Assembly: GCF_013300825.1 (NCBI RefSeq)
Contig: NZ_JAAIMY010000015.1
Span: 16,319-80,318, forward strand
DNA from: Blautia wexlerae
GTDB taxonomy: Bacteria > Bacillota > Clostridia > Lachnospirales > Lachnospiraceae
Direction: 5' to 3'
Length of the DNA stretch: 64,000 nucleotides
Part shown: positions 18,473 to 28,257 of the stretch, piece after piece
Layout of the letters: every line of letters begins with the position of its first letter
Numbering within the stretch: the stretch's first letter is position 1
The notes under the pieces: model-generated
Databases searched by the model: none
Seen by the model: the letters and a program-made list of their open reading frames with translations, nothing else
Told to the model about the DNA's origin: nothing
Translations under genes and position numbers: made by a program

Positions 18473-19006
18473 ATGGAGAATATAGATTTTGTAAACATTT
18501 ACAGGGAATACCGTACCAAGGTAATTGATATTGCGGAAACGGTTCTGCATGACAGAAATGAGGCAGAGGATGTCTGTCAGGACGTATTTGAAATTCTGTA
18601 TAACATGGGTGAAACGGCAGATTTTTCTGACGACGTGAAACTGAATAAGCTGATCACCCGTATGAGTTTCAACAAAGCTCTGGACTATTATAAAAGGGCT
18701 TTCAGAAAATATGAATATGTTGATTCCGATGAACTGATGGCAGTTGCTGAATTGAAGGTACAAAGTGGTGGAAATGTAGATGAGATTATTCTTGCTCTGG
18801 AAACGGAGGGATATCTGAAGACAATCTTTCACAGGTTGCGTGAGAAGAAAAGGATTGATTATGAAATCTATGTCAGTGTAACGTTATATGACATACCATC
18901 GCGTCTCGTTGCCGAACATTATCATATCACAGAGAATAATGTGAATAATAAAGTAATGAGAACGAGACGCTGGCTTGCCAGAGAATATAAAAAGATATTC
19001 GGATAA
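18473..19006 (+). CDS. ECF-like sigma-70 family factor
   Basis: A 177-residue protein with sigma region 2 (DIAETVLHDRNEAEDVCQDVFEILYN), a linker, and a C-terminal helical region 4 candidate (LYDIPSRLVAEHYHITENNVNNKVMRTRRWL). Region 4 is weak compared with well-studied ECF factors, so a divergent group is likely. The stop codon ends exactly where the convergent murG stop begins (19006/19007). The next plus-strand gene across murG encodes a single-pass membrane protein that could be its anti-sigma factor. Confidence 0.72.
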   Translation: MENIDFVNIYREYRTKVIDIAETVLHDRNEAEDVCQDVFEILYNMGETADFSDDVKLNKLITRMSFNKALDYYKRAFRKYEYVDSDELMAVAELKVQSGGNVDEIILALETEGYLKTIFHRLREKKRIDYEIYVSVTLYDIPSRLVAEHYHITENNVNNKVMRTRRWLAREYKKIFG

Positions 19007-20077
19007 TTATTGCCTGTTTGCACAGTCCTCGATCAGGCCGGTGATTTTTTCGATAGAGTTCATATGACTGCTCTCTGACATGGCATCGATATAGGACTGT
19101 CTGTTCTGATACAGTTCGCGGATTGAATTGAGGAGAGTACTTTCGGTAATCTCTTCTTCTTCCAGAACCATGCTGTATCCCTGACGTTCAAAGGAACGTG
19201 CATTGAGAATCTGGTCACCACGGCTGGCATTTGCGGAAAGAGGGATCAGAAGATTTGGTTTTTTGAGAGCATTCAGTTCGCAGATCGCATTGGCACCTGC
19301 ACGGGAGATAACAATATCAGCCAGGGCAAAGAGATCTGCCAGTTCCTGTTTGATATATTCGTATTGTACATAACCTTTGGTATCTTTGAGACTCTCGTCC
19401 ATTTTTCCCTTACCGCACAGATGAATGACCTGAAATTCCTTCAGAAGTTCAGGAAGGATTTTGCGGATGTTCTCGTTGACAGATGCAGCACCAAGGCTGC
19501 CGCCGATAACCATGAGTACAGGTTTTTCGTCTGTGAAACCACAGAATCTGCGGGCAGCTTCCTTGTCTCCGCTTAATAACTCCTGACGGATGGGAGTTCC
19601 TGTGAGAACAGCCTTGTCAGCAGGAAGATTTTTCACTGTTTCCGGGAAGTTACAGCATACTTTTGAAGCGGATGGGATGCAGAGCTTGTTGGCAAGACCC
19701 GGAGTCATGTCTGATTCATGGATAATGGCAGGGATTTTAAGTTTGCCGGCTGCGATAACGACAGGTACGGTTACGAATCCGCCTTTGGAAAAGACAACAT
19801 CAGGTTTCAATTGCTTTAATAATTTTTTTGCTTCGCTGAAGCCTTTTAATACACGGAATGGGTCAGTGAAGTTTTTGAGATCAAAATAACGTCTCAGTTT
19901 GCCGGAAGAGATTCCATAATAAGGAATATTCATTTCTTCAATAAGCTTTTTTTCGATTCCATCGTAGGAACCGATGTAGGAAATGTCGTATCCAAGTTCT
20001 TTTAAACGTGGGATTAAAGCGATATTAGGTGTAACATGTCCGGCCGTACCGCCGCCGGTGAGAACAATATGTTTCAT
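19007..20077 (-). CDS. murG: MurG, lipid II-forming N-acetylglucosaminyltransferase
   Basis: Adds GlcNAc from UDP-GlcNAc to lipid I on the inner face of the membrane to make lipid II for peptidoglycan. The 356-residue protein has the first glycine loop [18 protein letters not shown], the second [24 protein letters not shown] and the donor-binding [16 protein letters not shown] precedes the ATG. It stands apart from the usual mur/fts cluster and is flanked by plus-strand genes. Confidence 0.97.
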   Translation of the reverse strand: MKHIVLTGGGTAGHVTPNIALIPRLKELGYDISYIGSYDGIEKKLIEEMNIPYYGISSGKLRRYFDLKNFTDPFRVLKGFSEAKKLLKQLKPDVVFSKGGFVTVPVVIAAGKLKIPAIIHESDMTPGLANKLCIPSASKVCCNFPETVKNLPADKAVLTGTPIRQELLSGDKEAARRFCGFTDEKPVLMVIGGSLGAASVNENIRKILPELLKEFQVIHLCGKGKMDESLKDTKGYVQYEYIKQELADLFALADIVISRAGANAICELNALKKPNLLIPLSANASRGDQILNARSFERQGYSMVLEEEEITESTLLNSIRELYQNRQSYIDAMSESSHMNSIEKITGLIEDCANRQ

Positions 20078-20112
20078 AGAGATTCCTCCTGTTTCCTTCT
20101 GTTACAGTTCAT

Positions 20113-20166
20113 AAAATAATGCATTCGATCCGGTGTTACTGTGGAGGCTTTCGATTGCATTATTTT
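20113..20166. repeat. 16-bp inverted repeat in the divergent murG upstream region
   Basis: AAAATAATGCATTCGA (20113-20128) and TCGATTGCATTATTTT (20151-20166) pair at 15 of 16 positions around a 22-base loop. It lies between the starts of murG (minus) and the gene at 20267 (plus), without a T-run on either side, so it is more likely an operator or mRNA leader structure than a terminator. Confidence 0.65.
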
Positions 20167-20266
20167 CGGAATTGTTATAAAAATATAGTATATTAGCAAA
20201 TAGCTACGTATAGTCACTATTTACTATGAACCAGCAAGGGAGAATTGTCAAGGAAAGTTGTGGATT

Positions 20267-20761
20267 ATGGAGAATAAAATAAACGAAAAGATAAAAGATA
20301 ATCATAGTACCGGAAGAGGTCAGGATGTGGAAAACCGGCATGAAGAACAGACAGACCGCAGGCTCAGGGAACTGTATGATGCAGAAACCGGGATTCTTGA
20401 GGCTGCATTGCTGAAAGCAGCAGGCAAGAGTTCCTGGGAGGAATTCCCGCGGGAATCAGAAGCAAAGATACAGGAGGGGTATGACAGATTAGTAGCCCGG
20501 CTCAGAGAAAAGGGAGAATACAGAGAAACGTTGCCCGAAAACCGAAATACGGAAAAGTTGAAACAAATACAGGAAGTAAAAGAAAATTTTGACGGATGTC
20601 AAAATGAGTGGAACAGAACTCACAGATTTCTGAAACCGGCAGCAGCCGTAGCAGCCGCTGCCATGTTTACTGCACTGGTGGGAATGACCATAATTGCAGA
20701 TTCTGAATCCTGGTATACGCCCGTAAATTCTGAGGAAACATCTTTCCCGGAAAAAAAATAA
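20267..20761 (+). CDS. Single-pass membrane protein, possible anti-sigma factor
   Basis: No family is firmly recognised. The 164-residue protein has a charged cytoplasmic N-terminal part (about 1-120, helical, Glu/Lys/Arg-rich), one membrane helix (PAAAVAAAAMFTALVGMTII) and only about 20 residues outside, ending in a run of A residues. This shape (N-in, single pass) matches anti-sigma factors, and an ECF-like sigma gene lies on the same strand across murG, but no zinc-binding HxxxCxxC is present. The ATG at 20267 has AAGGAAAG 10 bases upstream; a TTG at 20258 overlaps that site and is less likely. Confidence 0.6.
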   Translation: MENKINEKIKDNHSTGRGQDVENRHEEQTDRRLRELYDAETGILEAALLKAAGKSSWEEFPRESEAKIQEGYDRLVARLREKGEYRETLPENRNTEKLKQIQEVKENFDGCQNEWNRTHRFLKPAAAVAAAAMFTALVGMTIIADSESWYTPVNSEETSFPEKK

Positions 20762-20926
20762 AAAAATTTTCATTTTTTTGTGATATTTATCATTTTGATT
20801 CGTATTATTTATGTAGTGGGAGTTTACAGAAGCATCAGAAACGGAAGTAAACGTGTTTGCGGTAACTGACAGGAATCTGATAAAAATACCAGCAATATTT
20901 TTAAATTTCCGGTGGCAAACGCACTG

Positions 20927-20971
20927 AAAGGCGAAAGCGGTCAAAAAAAGATTTGCTTTCGCCTTTTGTTT
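20927..20971 (+). terminator. Intrinsic terminator
   Basis: AAAGGCGAAAGC (20927-20938) pairs with GCTTTCGCCTTT (20955-20966), followed by TTGTTTT. It ends the transcript of the membrane-protein gene before the metallo-hydrolase gene. Confidence 0.8.
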
Positions 20972-21052
20972 TCAGAAAAGATGCTGTTAATATCTTTTAT
21001 TGTATTGTATAATAAATGCAGTAATAAAAAAAGTCTGGAAGGAGGTTTTCTT

Positions 21053-22669
21053 ATGAAGATTACTTTTATAGGAGCAACTCATGAGGTTACGGGATCCTGT
21101 TACTATCTGGAAGCAGCAGGACATAAATTTCTTGTAGACTGTGGTATGGAACAAGGTCCGGACTACTATGAAAATACGGAAATACCGGTGGCTCTGGGGG
21201 AAATTGAGTTTGTTCTTCTTACCCATGCGCATATAGATCATTCAGGTAATCTTCCTGCTATTTACGCAAAAGGGTTTAAAGGACCTGTATATGCCACAGA
21301 GGCAACCAGCCATCTGTGTGATATCATGTTAAGAGACAGTGCACATATTCAGATGTTTGAAGCAGAATGGCGAAACCGTAAGGGAAGACGTGAGGGCAAA
21401 CCTGAATTTGTACCGGCATATACAATGGAAGATGCAATGGGTGTGATCAGAAATTTTGTGGGATGTCCGTATAATAAAGTGATCACTCCGGCTGATGGAA
21501 TTTCCGTACGTTTTATTGATGCCGGACATCTTCTTGGCTCGGCGAGTATAGAACTGACACTCCGGGAAAATGGGATTGAAAAAACCATTGTATTTTCGGG
21601 CGATATTGGAAATACCGGTCAGCCTCTGATCAAGGATCCGGAATATCTGCATCATGCAGATTATGTAGTTATGGAATCAACCTACGGTGACCGCAGCCAT
21701 GGGGAAAAACCTGACTATGTACAGCTCCTTGCAAAAATTATCCAGGAAACCTTTGACAGAGGAGGAAATCTGGTAATGCCGTCTTTTGCAGTAGGCCGTA
21801 CACAGGAAATGCTGTATTTTATCAGACAGATCAAGGCAGATAATCTGATACACGGACATGACGATTTCAAGGTATATGTAGACAGTCCTCTGGCAAATGA
21901 GGCGACTACTATTTTCTCCGAGCATCAGTATGACTGCTTTGATGAAGAAGCAATGGAACTGATTAGAAAGGGAATTAATCCGATCAGTTTTCCGGGTCTG
22001 AAGATTTCTGTTACAAGTGATGATTCCAAAGCGATTAATTTTGATGCGGAGCCAAAGGTGATCATTTCAGCAAGTGGTATGTGTGATGCGGGACGTATCA
22101 AACATCATCTGAAGCATAATCTGTGGGAATCCAGAAATACAATTTTGTTTGTAGGCTATCAGGCAGTGGGAACTCTTGGAAGGGCATTGCTTGAAGGTGC
22201 ATCAGATGTAAAGCTTTTCGGAGAACCGATCCATGTGGCGGCACATATCTGCCAGATGCCGGGAATCAGCGGTCATGCAGATGTCAATGGTTTGCTGGAC
22301 TGGGCGAAAGCTTATGAAGAGAAACCGCAGAAAGTTTTTGTTACTCATGGAGAGGACACGGTTACTGAAATTTTTGCCAAGAGACTGAAGGATGATCTGG
22401 GTTATGATACCATGGCACCTTTCAGCGGTACGGTTTATGATCTGGCAGATAATGTATGTATTTATGAGGCAAAGGGTGTAAAGATACAGAAAGCATCTGT
22501 ATCGCCAAAGACTGCGAGAGCTGCAAGGGCATTTGAAAAGCTTCTGGCACTTGGCTACAGACTGTTGTCAGTGATCAAGAAGAATGAAGGAACTCCTAAT
22601 AAAGATCTGGAACGTTTTTCAAGAGAAGTCCAGTCTTTATGTGATAAATGGGACAGAACAGATATCTGA
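21053..22669 (+). CDS. MBL-fold beta-CASP metallo-hydrolase (RNase-like)
   Basis: A 538-residue metallo-beta-lactamase fold protein with a beta-CASP insert, the group containing CPSF-73-like RNA nucleases. Metal motif HAHIDH (about 57-62), DAGHLLGSA, FSGDIGN, then beta-CASP MPSFAVGRTQEM, ASGMCDAGRI and the C-terminal GISGHAD and FVTHGE motifs typical of RMMBL nucleases. AAGGAGG lies 7 bases before ATG 21053; the frame is open upstream but that part has no start signal. Expected role: RNA processing or turnover. A TATAAT at 21008-21013 may be its promoter. Confidence 0.88.
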   Translation: MKITFIGATHEVTGSCYYLEAAGHKFLVDCGMEQGPDYYENTEIPVALGEIEFVLLTHAHIDHSGNLPAIYAKGFKGPVYATEATSHLCDIMLRDSAHIQMFEAEWRNRKGRREGKPEFVPAYTMEDAMGVIRNFVGCPYNKVITPADGISVRFIDAGHLLGSASIELTLRENGIEKTIVFSGDIGNTGQPLIKDPEYLHHADYVVMESTYGDRSHGEKPDYVQLLAKIIQETFDRGGNLVMPSFAVGRTQEMLYFIRQIKADNLIHGHDDFKVYVDSPLANEATTIFSEHQYDCFDEEAMELIRKGINPISFPGLKISVTSDDSKAINFDAEPKVIISASGMCDAGRIKHHLKHNLWESRNTILFVGYQAVGTLGRALLEGASDVKLFGEPIHVAAHICQMPGISGHADVNGLLDWAKAYEEKPQKVFVTHGEDTVTEIFAKRLKDDLGYDTMAPFSGTVYDLADNVCIYEAKGVKIQKASVSPKTARAARAFEKLLALGYRLLSVIKKNEGTPNKDLERFSREVQSLCDKWDRTDI

Positions 22670-22684
22670 CACATAAAATAATAA

Positions 22685-22730
22685 TATCCCGCGAAAACTA
22701 TATTCCAGACAGCTTTCGCGGGATAAAATT
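22685..22730. terminator. Bidirectional terminator between convergent genes
   Basis: TATCCCGCGAAA (22685-22696) pairs with TTTCGCGGGATA (22714-22725). The plus-strand tail is AAATTTTATTT, and a weaker T-run lies on the other side. It serves the metallo-hydrolase gene and the TSCPD gene. Confidence 0.82.
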
Positions 22731-22976
22731 TTATTTATTCAGCACTTGCTCCAATGCAATGGAGAGCTGATCCGGACATGAAGTGTTTTTGAAACCACAT
22801 TTGATTCCTTTCAGTCTGCTAATCACTTCATCAGCATCCATTCCCTCTACAAGACTTGCAACTCCCTGGGTATTTCCGCTGCATCCGCCGATAAAACGTA
22901 CATTATGGACCTTATGGGCATCATCTACTTCAAATTCGATATGGCTTGCACATACGCCCTTTGTTTTGTATGTCAT
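22731..22976 (-). CDS. TSCPD domain protein (TIGR03905 type)
   Basis: An 81-residue protein consisting of one TSCPD domain, named after the motif seen here as NTSCPDQL. The same domain occurs at the C terminus of some ribonucleotide reductases. Cys residues in GVCASH, GGCSGN, KCGF and TSCPD may bind metal. AGGAGG precedes the ATG. Function unknown; a link with anaerobic nucleotide metabolism is guesswork. Confidence 0.85.
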   Translation of the reverse strand: MTYKTKGVCASHIEFEVDDAHKVHNVRFIGGCSGNTQGVASLVEGMDADEVISRLKGIKCGFKNTSCPDQLSIALEQVLNK

Positions 22977-23092
22977 GGTATGATTCCTCCTGTGTTAAGA
23001 TTGCTTATATGAGACAGCTCATTCACCTGCCTGATGAAAACTGCCGGTTGATCTGTCGCTGTCCATAATATTATAGCAGAACTTAAAAAAAG

Positions 23093-23122
23093 TTTCCATA
23101 TAAATTAAAGATTTGCTATAAT
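23093..23122 (+). promoter_or_regulatory. Predicted promoter of mtnN
   Basis: TTTCCA, 18-base spacer, perfect TATAAT (23117-23122). The leader before the start codon is about 130 bases; no riboswitch could be recognised in it. Confidence 0.45.
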
Positions 23123-23257
23123 AGAAAAGCATGTAAGTGTTACAGCTTATATATTACTGTTATAAATGATCTGATATTCATGGATTGCTCGCTGACAAGC
23201 AGCCTGGGCAATTCTGATATCACAAAAATTACAATTATAAAGAAGAGGTATTTTAAT

Positions 23258-23956
23258 ATGAAATGTATCGGAATTATCGGAGCAATGGAACAGGAAGTTG
23301 CCAGAATTAAAGAAAAAATGCAGGATGTAAAGATTACATCCAGAGCATCCATGGACTTTTACGAAGGAACTCTGGAAGGTAAGAAAGTAGTTGTGGTACG
23401 TTCCGGGATCGGTAAGGTAAATGCAGGTATGTGTACACAGATCCTTGCAGACGTTTTTGGTGTAGAAGCAGTGATCAATACAGGAATCGCCGGAAGCCTG
23501 AACAATGATGTAAATATCGGAGATATTGTTCTGTCCACAGATGTTCTGCATCATGATATGGATGCAACAGGATTCGGCTATAAAAAGGGTCAGATTCCAC
23601 AGATGGAGGAGTTTTCCTTCCCGGCTGATGAGAAGCTTCGCAAAATGGCTGCAAAAGTATGCAAAGAAGTGAATCCGGAAATCAGCGTATTTGAAGGCCG
23701 GATCTGTTCTGGAGATCAGTTTATCTCAGATAAAGGTGTCAAAGATGCAATTATCTCGGAGTTTGGCGGATTTGCAGTAGAAATGGAAGGAGCTGCCATA
23801 GGACAGGCTGCTTATCTTAACCATATTCCGTTCCTTGTAGTAAGAGCAATTTCTGATAAAGCAGACGGAAGCGCCAATATGGATTATGCAGAATTTGAAA
23901 TGGCGGCAATTGAACACAGTGTGAAATTAACAGTAAAAATGATTGAGGAACTGTAA
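23258..23956 (+). CDS. mtnN: 5'-methylthioadenosine/S-adenosylhomocysteine nucleosidase
   Basis: Cleaves MTA and SAH to adenine and the thioribose or homocysteinyl ribose, clearing products of methylation and polyamine synthesis. At 232 residues it has the normal length: KCIGIIGAMEQEV start, IGKVNAG, INTGIAGSL, GRICSGDQFI, VEMEGAAIGQ and RAISDKAD with the catalytic Asp. AGAAGAGG lies 9 bases before the ATG at 23258; the open frame extends upstream without a start signal. Confidence 0.96.
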   Translation: MKCIGIIGAMEQEVARIKEKMQDVKITSRASMDFYEGTLEGKKVVVVRSGIGKVNAGMCTQILADVFGVEAVINTGIAGSLNNDVNIGDIVLSTDVLHHDMDATGFGYKKGQIPQMEEFSFPADEKLRKMAAKVCKEVNPEISVFEGRICSGDQFISDKGVKDAIISEFGGFAVEMEGAAIGQAAYLNHIPFLVVRAISDKADGSANMDYAEFEMAAIEHSVKLTVKMIEEL

Positions 23957-24038
23957 TTTACAGGATCAATGAAACAAGGTGGTATGCAGATAGATCCCGG
24001 CACAGTATGCAGTACTTTGCATATACTGAAATAGATAA

Positions 24039-24431
24039 TTGAAAAGAATGCAGGGTCATACTATGTATTTGCAAGAATATTTTCCATTTTATACCACATA
24101 TTCCAATCCTTTTTTGTATGAGGGCGAACGGCTGCAGGAGAGAGAATTTAACCTGATGAAATCCTATTATCCCAGGACTGTACAGCGTATTCAGGAGAAA
24201 ATAGAAGAAGAATGTGATCTTCTGGACTATGAGGGAAGCCGTCTTTATGATGAATATCCGGATAAATATATGCTTTATCATCTTGGCAGCAGGATCAGAG
24301 AAAGTATGGAGCCGGAAATAAGCACTCAGGCGATCAGGGAGGATTTTCTGGACGAACTGATACAGGTAATGCTCTGTCAGGAGGTATCCAGAAGGAGATG
24401 CCGCAGACACCGCTGCAGGAGATATTTTTAA
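24039..24431 (+). CDS. Conserved hypothetical protein, small
   Basis: A 130-residue protein not recognised as any known family. Composition is notable: many Tyr and acidic residues in the first two thirds (YLQEYFPFYTTYSNPF; EEECDLLDYEGSRLYDEYPD) and a very basic Cys/Arg-rich end (SRRRCRRHRCRRYF). A nearer ATG at 24063 would give a protein starting MYLQEYF. Gene-like codon use and position between mtnN and a methyltransferase support it being real. Confidence 0.6.
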   Translation: MKRMQGHTMYLQEYFPFYTTYSNPFLYEGERLQEREFNLMKSYYPRTVQRIQEKIEEECDLLDYEGSRLYDEYPDKYMLYHLGSRIRESMEPEISTQAIREDFLDELIQVMLCQEVSRRRCRRHRCRRYF

Positions 24432-24530
24432 AGCAAACCATAATTGTTTCAGTGTTAAAAAGGCAGGATGTTGAACAGTTACAGTAAGTTATATATTAAT
24501 TGATAATGATATCGACAGACAGAAAGAATA

Positions 24531-25691
24531 ATGAAAAATTTAAGAGAATATTTAGAAGAACAGATAAATGAAAATCTGATACAGGCTGTTCTGAGTGCCG
24601 GAAGAAATAAAAACGGCATATCAAAAGTAAAGATACGTCCGATCCGGCTGAAAGGACAGATCTGTTATCAGGCATCTGCTACACAGGGACAGAAAATTCT
24701 GCACAGGAACTATGGACGTATGGAACTGATCGAATATCTGGAAGCTGAACTCGCAGAGAATTTCAGACAGTTTCAGGCACAGGGGGCAGAGACTGACGGA
24801 GTAGTCCTTGTAAGTAAAAAAGGTAAAATGACCATTAAGCAGAAGCATCATGAACAGAAAGAAAAGGTTCAGATTCAGGCACATAACCGGGTAAAACAGT
24901 ACATTCTTAAAGAAGGAGTACCGGTTCCGTTTCTGATCGATCTGGGAGTTATGAACGCTCAGGGAAAAATCGTTCATGCCAGATATGACAAATTCAGGCA
25001 GATCAATCGCTTTCTTGAATTTATTGAGGATGTGCTTCCAAGACTTTCAAGAGAACGGGAAGTGACAATTCTGGATTTTGGGTGTGGAAAGAGTTATCTT
25101 ACTTTTGCCATGTATTATTATTTAAGAGAATTAAAGGGATATGATGTCAATATTATTGGCCTTGATCTGAAAATGGATGTTATAGAGAAATGCAATTCTC
25201 TGGCACTCAGATATGGTTATGAGAAGCTGCATTTTTATCATGGTGATATTGCCGATTATGAGGGAGTATCCTCTGTGGATATGGTAGTGACACTTCACGC
25301 CTGTGATACAGCCACAGACTATGCACTTGCCAAAGCCGTGGAATGGGGTGCTGAGGTGATCCTTTCCGTACCCTGCTGTCAGCATGAGGTTAATAAACAG
25401 ATTAAGAATGAAATGCTGGAGCCGGTTCTGCGATATGGAATCCTGAAGGAGAGAATGTCTGCACTGATCACAGATGCAGTGCGTGCCAATCTTCTGGAGA
25501 ATAAAGGCTATGATACACAGATCCTGGAATTTATCGATATGGAGCATACGCCTAAGAATCTCCTGATCAGAGCTGTGAAAACAGGAAAAAAACAGGATGA
25601 ACGTAAGATGCAGGAAATGCTTACAGCCTTAAATATCCATCCCACACTGGACAGACTTCTGAATGAAAAAGAGCAGGAAGGGAGTGTGTAA
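24531..25691 (+). CDS. Class I SAM-dependent methyltransferase
   Basis: A 386-residue enzyme. The N-terminal 140 residues are a lineage-typical domain of unknown role; the methyltransferase core follows with motif I ILDFGCGKSYLTFA, motif II NIIGLDLKMD, and VTLHACDTATDYAL with ILSVPCCQHE, the pattern of the Methyltransferase_32 group related to eukaryotic GSTCD. The CC in the last motif is striking and conserved in that group. Substrate unknown; an RNA or protein target is possible. Its stop overlaps the ATG of the next gene (TAATG), so the two are co-expressed. Confidence 0.85.
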   Translation: MKNLREYLEEQINENLIQAVLSAGRNKNGISKVKIRPIRLKGQICYQASATQGQKILHRNYGRMELIEYLEAELAENFRQFQAQGAETDGVVLVSKKGKMTIKQKHHEQKEKVQIQAHNRVKQYILKEGVPVPFLIDLGVMNAQGKIVHARYDKFRQINRFLEFIEDVLPRLSREREVTILDFGCGKSYLTFAMYYYLRELKGYDVNIIGLDLKMDVIEKCNSLALRYGYEKLHFYHGDIADYEGVSSVDMVVTLHACDTATDYALAKAVEWGAEVILSVPCCQHEVNKQIKNEMLEPVLRYGILKERMSALITDAVRANLLENKGYDTQILEFIDMEHTPKNLLIRAVKTGKKQDERKMQEMLTALNIHPTLDRLLNEKEQEGSV

Positions 25692-28144
25692 TGAAAAGGA
25701 TACTGAAAAAAGCAGGTATTCTTCTGCTGGTATTCCTGCTTGGAACAGTGGGTACTGCACTGCTTCTTAACAGTGAGTTTACAGATAACCGTTCTGATTT
25801 CAATGATGCGGTGTTTCCGGAAGTCATGATAGATATGAACGGTACACTGATAAACCGGATGTATGGATATGCGCAGCCTATGCAGACTGATTTTACCAGA
25901 GACAGTGTGACACCTCTGGATACTTCAAAGAAGCTGACATTTAAGGTTAATCCGTATGATTCGGAGGTGCAAAGTTTTTCTTATGAAATCCGTACATCTG
26001 ATGGAAGTAAGGTTCTCGAAAATAAGAAAATAAAAAATCTGTCAAAAGAGGACGGCTATCTGTCTGTTGATGTGGAAATAGGCAGTGATCTGCGCATGAA
26101 TCAGGAATATTCCATGCAGATTGCACTGGAAATGAAGGAAAGTACTGCATATTATTACACGAGAGTTGTTTCCAGATCTCAGGTGCATGCGTCGGATTAT
26201 GCAGCTTTTGTAAAATATTTTTGTGAAGCGTGTCTGGATAAAAATTCTGCAGATGCACTGGGCAGTTATCTGGAGCCAAAAACAACAGGAGCGTCAACGA
26301 ATTATTCGGGAATCAATATTAATTCGTCTCTGAGTGAGGTCAGTTGGGGAACTCTGGCACCACAACTGCGCCAGGAGGGGATTCCTGTCATTAAAGAAAT
26401 CAATGAAACAACTGCCAGTGTTACGTTGGAATATCAGATCACATCTCAGAATGAGAATGAGGAGACAGAAATATATGATGTAAAAGAATTCTACAGAATG
26501 AAATATCAGGACACCAGAATTTATCTGCTGGATTTCCGGCGCTCTGCAAATCAGGTATTTGACGGTACACTTCCTGTCTGCTCTGATGACGGAATTATCC
26601 TTGGTGTGCGGGATAAAAATGTAGAATATATGATGAATGATGCTGCTACTGTGATAGCTTTTGTTCAGGAGGGGGACTTGTGGTCCTATTCACCGGGTAA
26701 TGAAAAGATAAATCAGATTTTCAGTTTCAGAAAAGCAGAAGATGGGGATTTCCGCGACTCCAGAACTCAGCATGATATCAAGATCGTCAGAGTAACTGAT
26801 GAGGGGGATATTGATTTCGTACTTTATGGATATATGAACAGAGGAAGCCATGAAGGATACGAAGGTATTGGGGTTTATCATTACAATCATGATAAAAATG
26901 TGGCAGAAGAAAGAGCATTTATCCCTGTATCAGAGTCATTTGAATTTCTGAAGAAAGATCTTGAAAAATTATCTTATGTCAATGAAAAAAATGAGTTGTT
27001 TCTCATTCTGGCGAAGAATCTTTACAAAATCAATATTGAAGATAATTCCAGTGAGATTCTTGAAAAAGGAATAAAAAATGCGAATTTTGTATCATCTGAC
27101 AACAATGATCATGCAGCCTGGCTGGTTTCAGAGGGTGATGAAAAAGGAAACATCAAAGAAATTGATTTTGATACCTGTAAGACACGGCTGATCGCACCGC
27201 AAAAAGAGCAGAAGCTCCGCACTGTCGGATTTATGAATGAAGATCTGATTTATGGAATTCTGGATAAATCAGATATTCTTAAAGATGAAGAAGGACATAA
27301 ATCTGTGGGAATCCGTACTTTGCGTATTGAAGATTTTGATGGAAATGTAAAAAAAGAATATAAGAAAGACGGACTTTATATCACGGATATTTCTGTTGGA
27401 GATACTTTGATCGAGTTTGAACTTTCCGCGAAATCAGGAGATACTTCCTATGTTGCCCAGAAGAAAGACACGATCATGAATAATAAAAAGGCAGCGGCAA
27501 ATACGGTCAGAACGGAACTTGTTTCCGCATCCAGGACAGGTGTTCGTGTAAAACTGGTATTTAATATGACGAAACAGACAGATTCACCGCTGACTATGTA
27601 TGCGAAGGTAAGCAGTACGGATAAAAAAGATATTGTGCTCGATACACAGATTCCACAGGAAACCGCATATTATGTCTATGGTCAGGGTGAACTGGACAGT
27701 ATTTATACAGATCCGGCAAAAGCTGTACAGCGTGCTGATACACTGGGAGGTGTAGTGCTGAACCGTGCACAGCAGTATGTATGGGAACGTGGCAATAAAA
27801 AAACGAAAATACAGATAGGTACAGAAGAACTTCCTGACATACTCCTTCAGGGAACTTATGACATCAAAACCCTGAAAAAGAGTCTTAAGAAAACAGGTAC
27901 AGTGATCGATCTTTCAGGATGCAGTCTGGACAATGTATTGTATGAAGTAAGCGCACAGCGTCCTGTGATTGCCAAAACCGGAACCAATACAAGTGTGCTG
28001 ATCGTAGGATATGATGAATATAATACGTATTTGTACGATCCGGTTAAGAAAGAGACATATCCATATGGACTGAATGACAGTACAGATCTGTTCCAGAAGG
28101 CCGGAAATGTATTTATCACCTATATAGAAAAGGTAAATTACTGA
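25691..28144 (+). CDS. Large exported protein with C39-like (inactive) C-terminal domain
   Basis: An 817-residue protein with an N-terminal signal anchor (AGILLLVFLLGTVGTALLL), a long extracellular region without recognised enzymes, which looks beta-propeller-like in the middle (about 310-560: repeated strand-turn units), and a C-terminal domain of about 110 residues resembling papain-like C39 peptidases: ITAKTG-type PVIAKTGTNTSVLIVGYDEY then TYLYDP. The catalytic His expected before the LIVGYD strand is Ser, and no Cys sits at the nucleophile position, so it should be inactive and may bind peptides or act as scaffold. Translationally coupled to the methyltransferase. Precise role unknown. 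Confidence 0.7.
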   Translation: MKRILKKAGILLLVFLLGTVGTALLLNSEFTDNRSDFNDAVFPEVMIDMNGTLINRMYGYAQPMQTDFTRDSVTPLDTSKKLTFKVNPYDSEVQSFSYEIRTSDGSKVLENKKIKNLSKEDGYLSVDVEIGSDLRMNQEYSMQIALEMKESTAYYYTRVVSRSQVHASDYAAFVKYFCEACLDKNSADALGSYLEPKTTGASTNYSGININSSLSEVSWGTLAPQLRQEGIPVIKEINETTASVTLEYQITSQNENEETEIYDVKEFYRMKYQDTRIYLLDFRRSANQVFDGTLPVCSDDGIILGVRDKNVEYMMNDAATVIAFVQEGDLWSYSPGNEKINQIFSFRKAEDGDFRDSRTQHDIKIVRVTDEGDIDFVLYGYMNRGSHEGYEGIGVYHYNHDKNVAEERAFIPVSESFEFLKKDLEKLSYVNEKNELFLILAKNLYKINIEDNSSEILEKGIKNANFVSSDNNDHAAWLVSEGDEKGNIKEIDFDTCKTRLIAPQKEQKLRTVGFMNEDLIYGILDKSDILKDEEGHKSVGIRTLRIEDFDGNVKKEYKKDGLYITDISVGDTLIEFELSAKSGDTSYVAQKKDTIMNNKKAAANTVRTELVSASRTGVRVKLVFNMTKQTDSPLTMYAKVSSTDKKDIVLDTQIPQETAYYVYGQGELDSIYTDPAKAVQRADTLGGVVLNRAQQYVWERGNKKTKIQIGTEELPDILLQGTYDIKTLKKSLKKTGTVIDLSGCSLDNVLYEVSAQRPVIAKTGTNTSVLIVGYDEYNTYLYDPVKKETYPYGLNDSTDLFQKAGNVFITYIEKVNY

Positions 28145-28154
28145 TAATAAATCA

Positions 28155-28200
28155 TAACTGGCAGGCAGCTGATCACGGTGTGACAGTAACCTGCCAGTTA
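28155..28200 (+). terminator. Hairpin terminator
   Basis: TAACTGGCAGG (28155-28165) pairs exactly with CCTGCCAGTTA (28190-28200), 10 bases after the stop codon of the exported protein gene; the tail TTAATTG is only weakly T-rich. Confidence 0.7.
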
Positions 28201-28228
28201 TTAATTGAAAAAATTGTAAAAATCCTTC

Positions 28229-28257
28229 TTTACATTTCTGTGATATTTGAGTATTCT
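28229..28257 (+). promoter_or_regulatory. Predicted sigma-A promoter of galT
   Basis: TTTACA, 17-base spacer, TATTCT, about 90 bases before the galT start. Confidence 0.5.
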
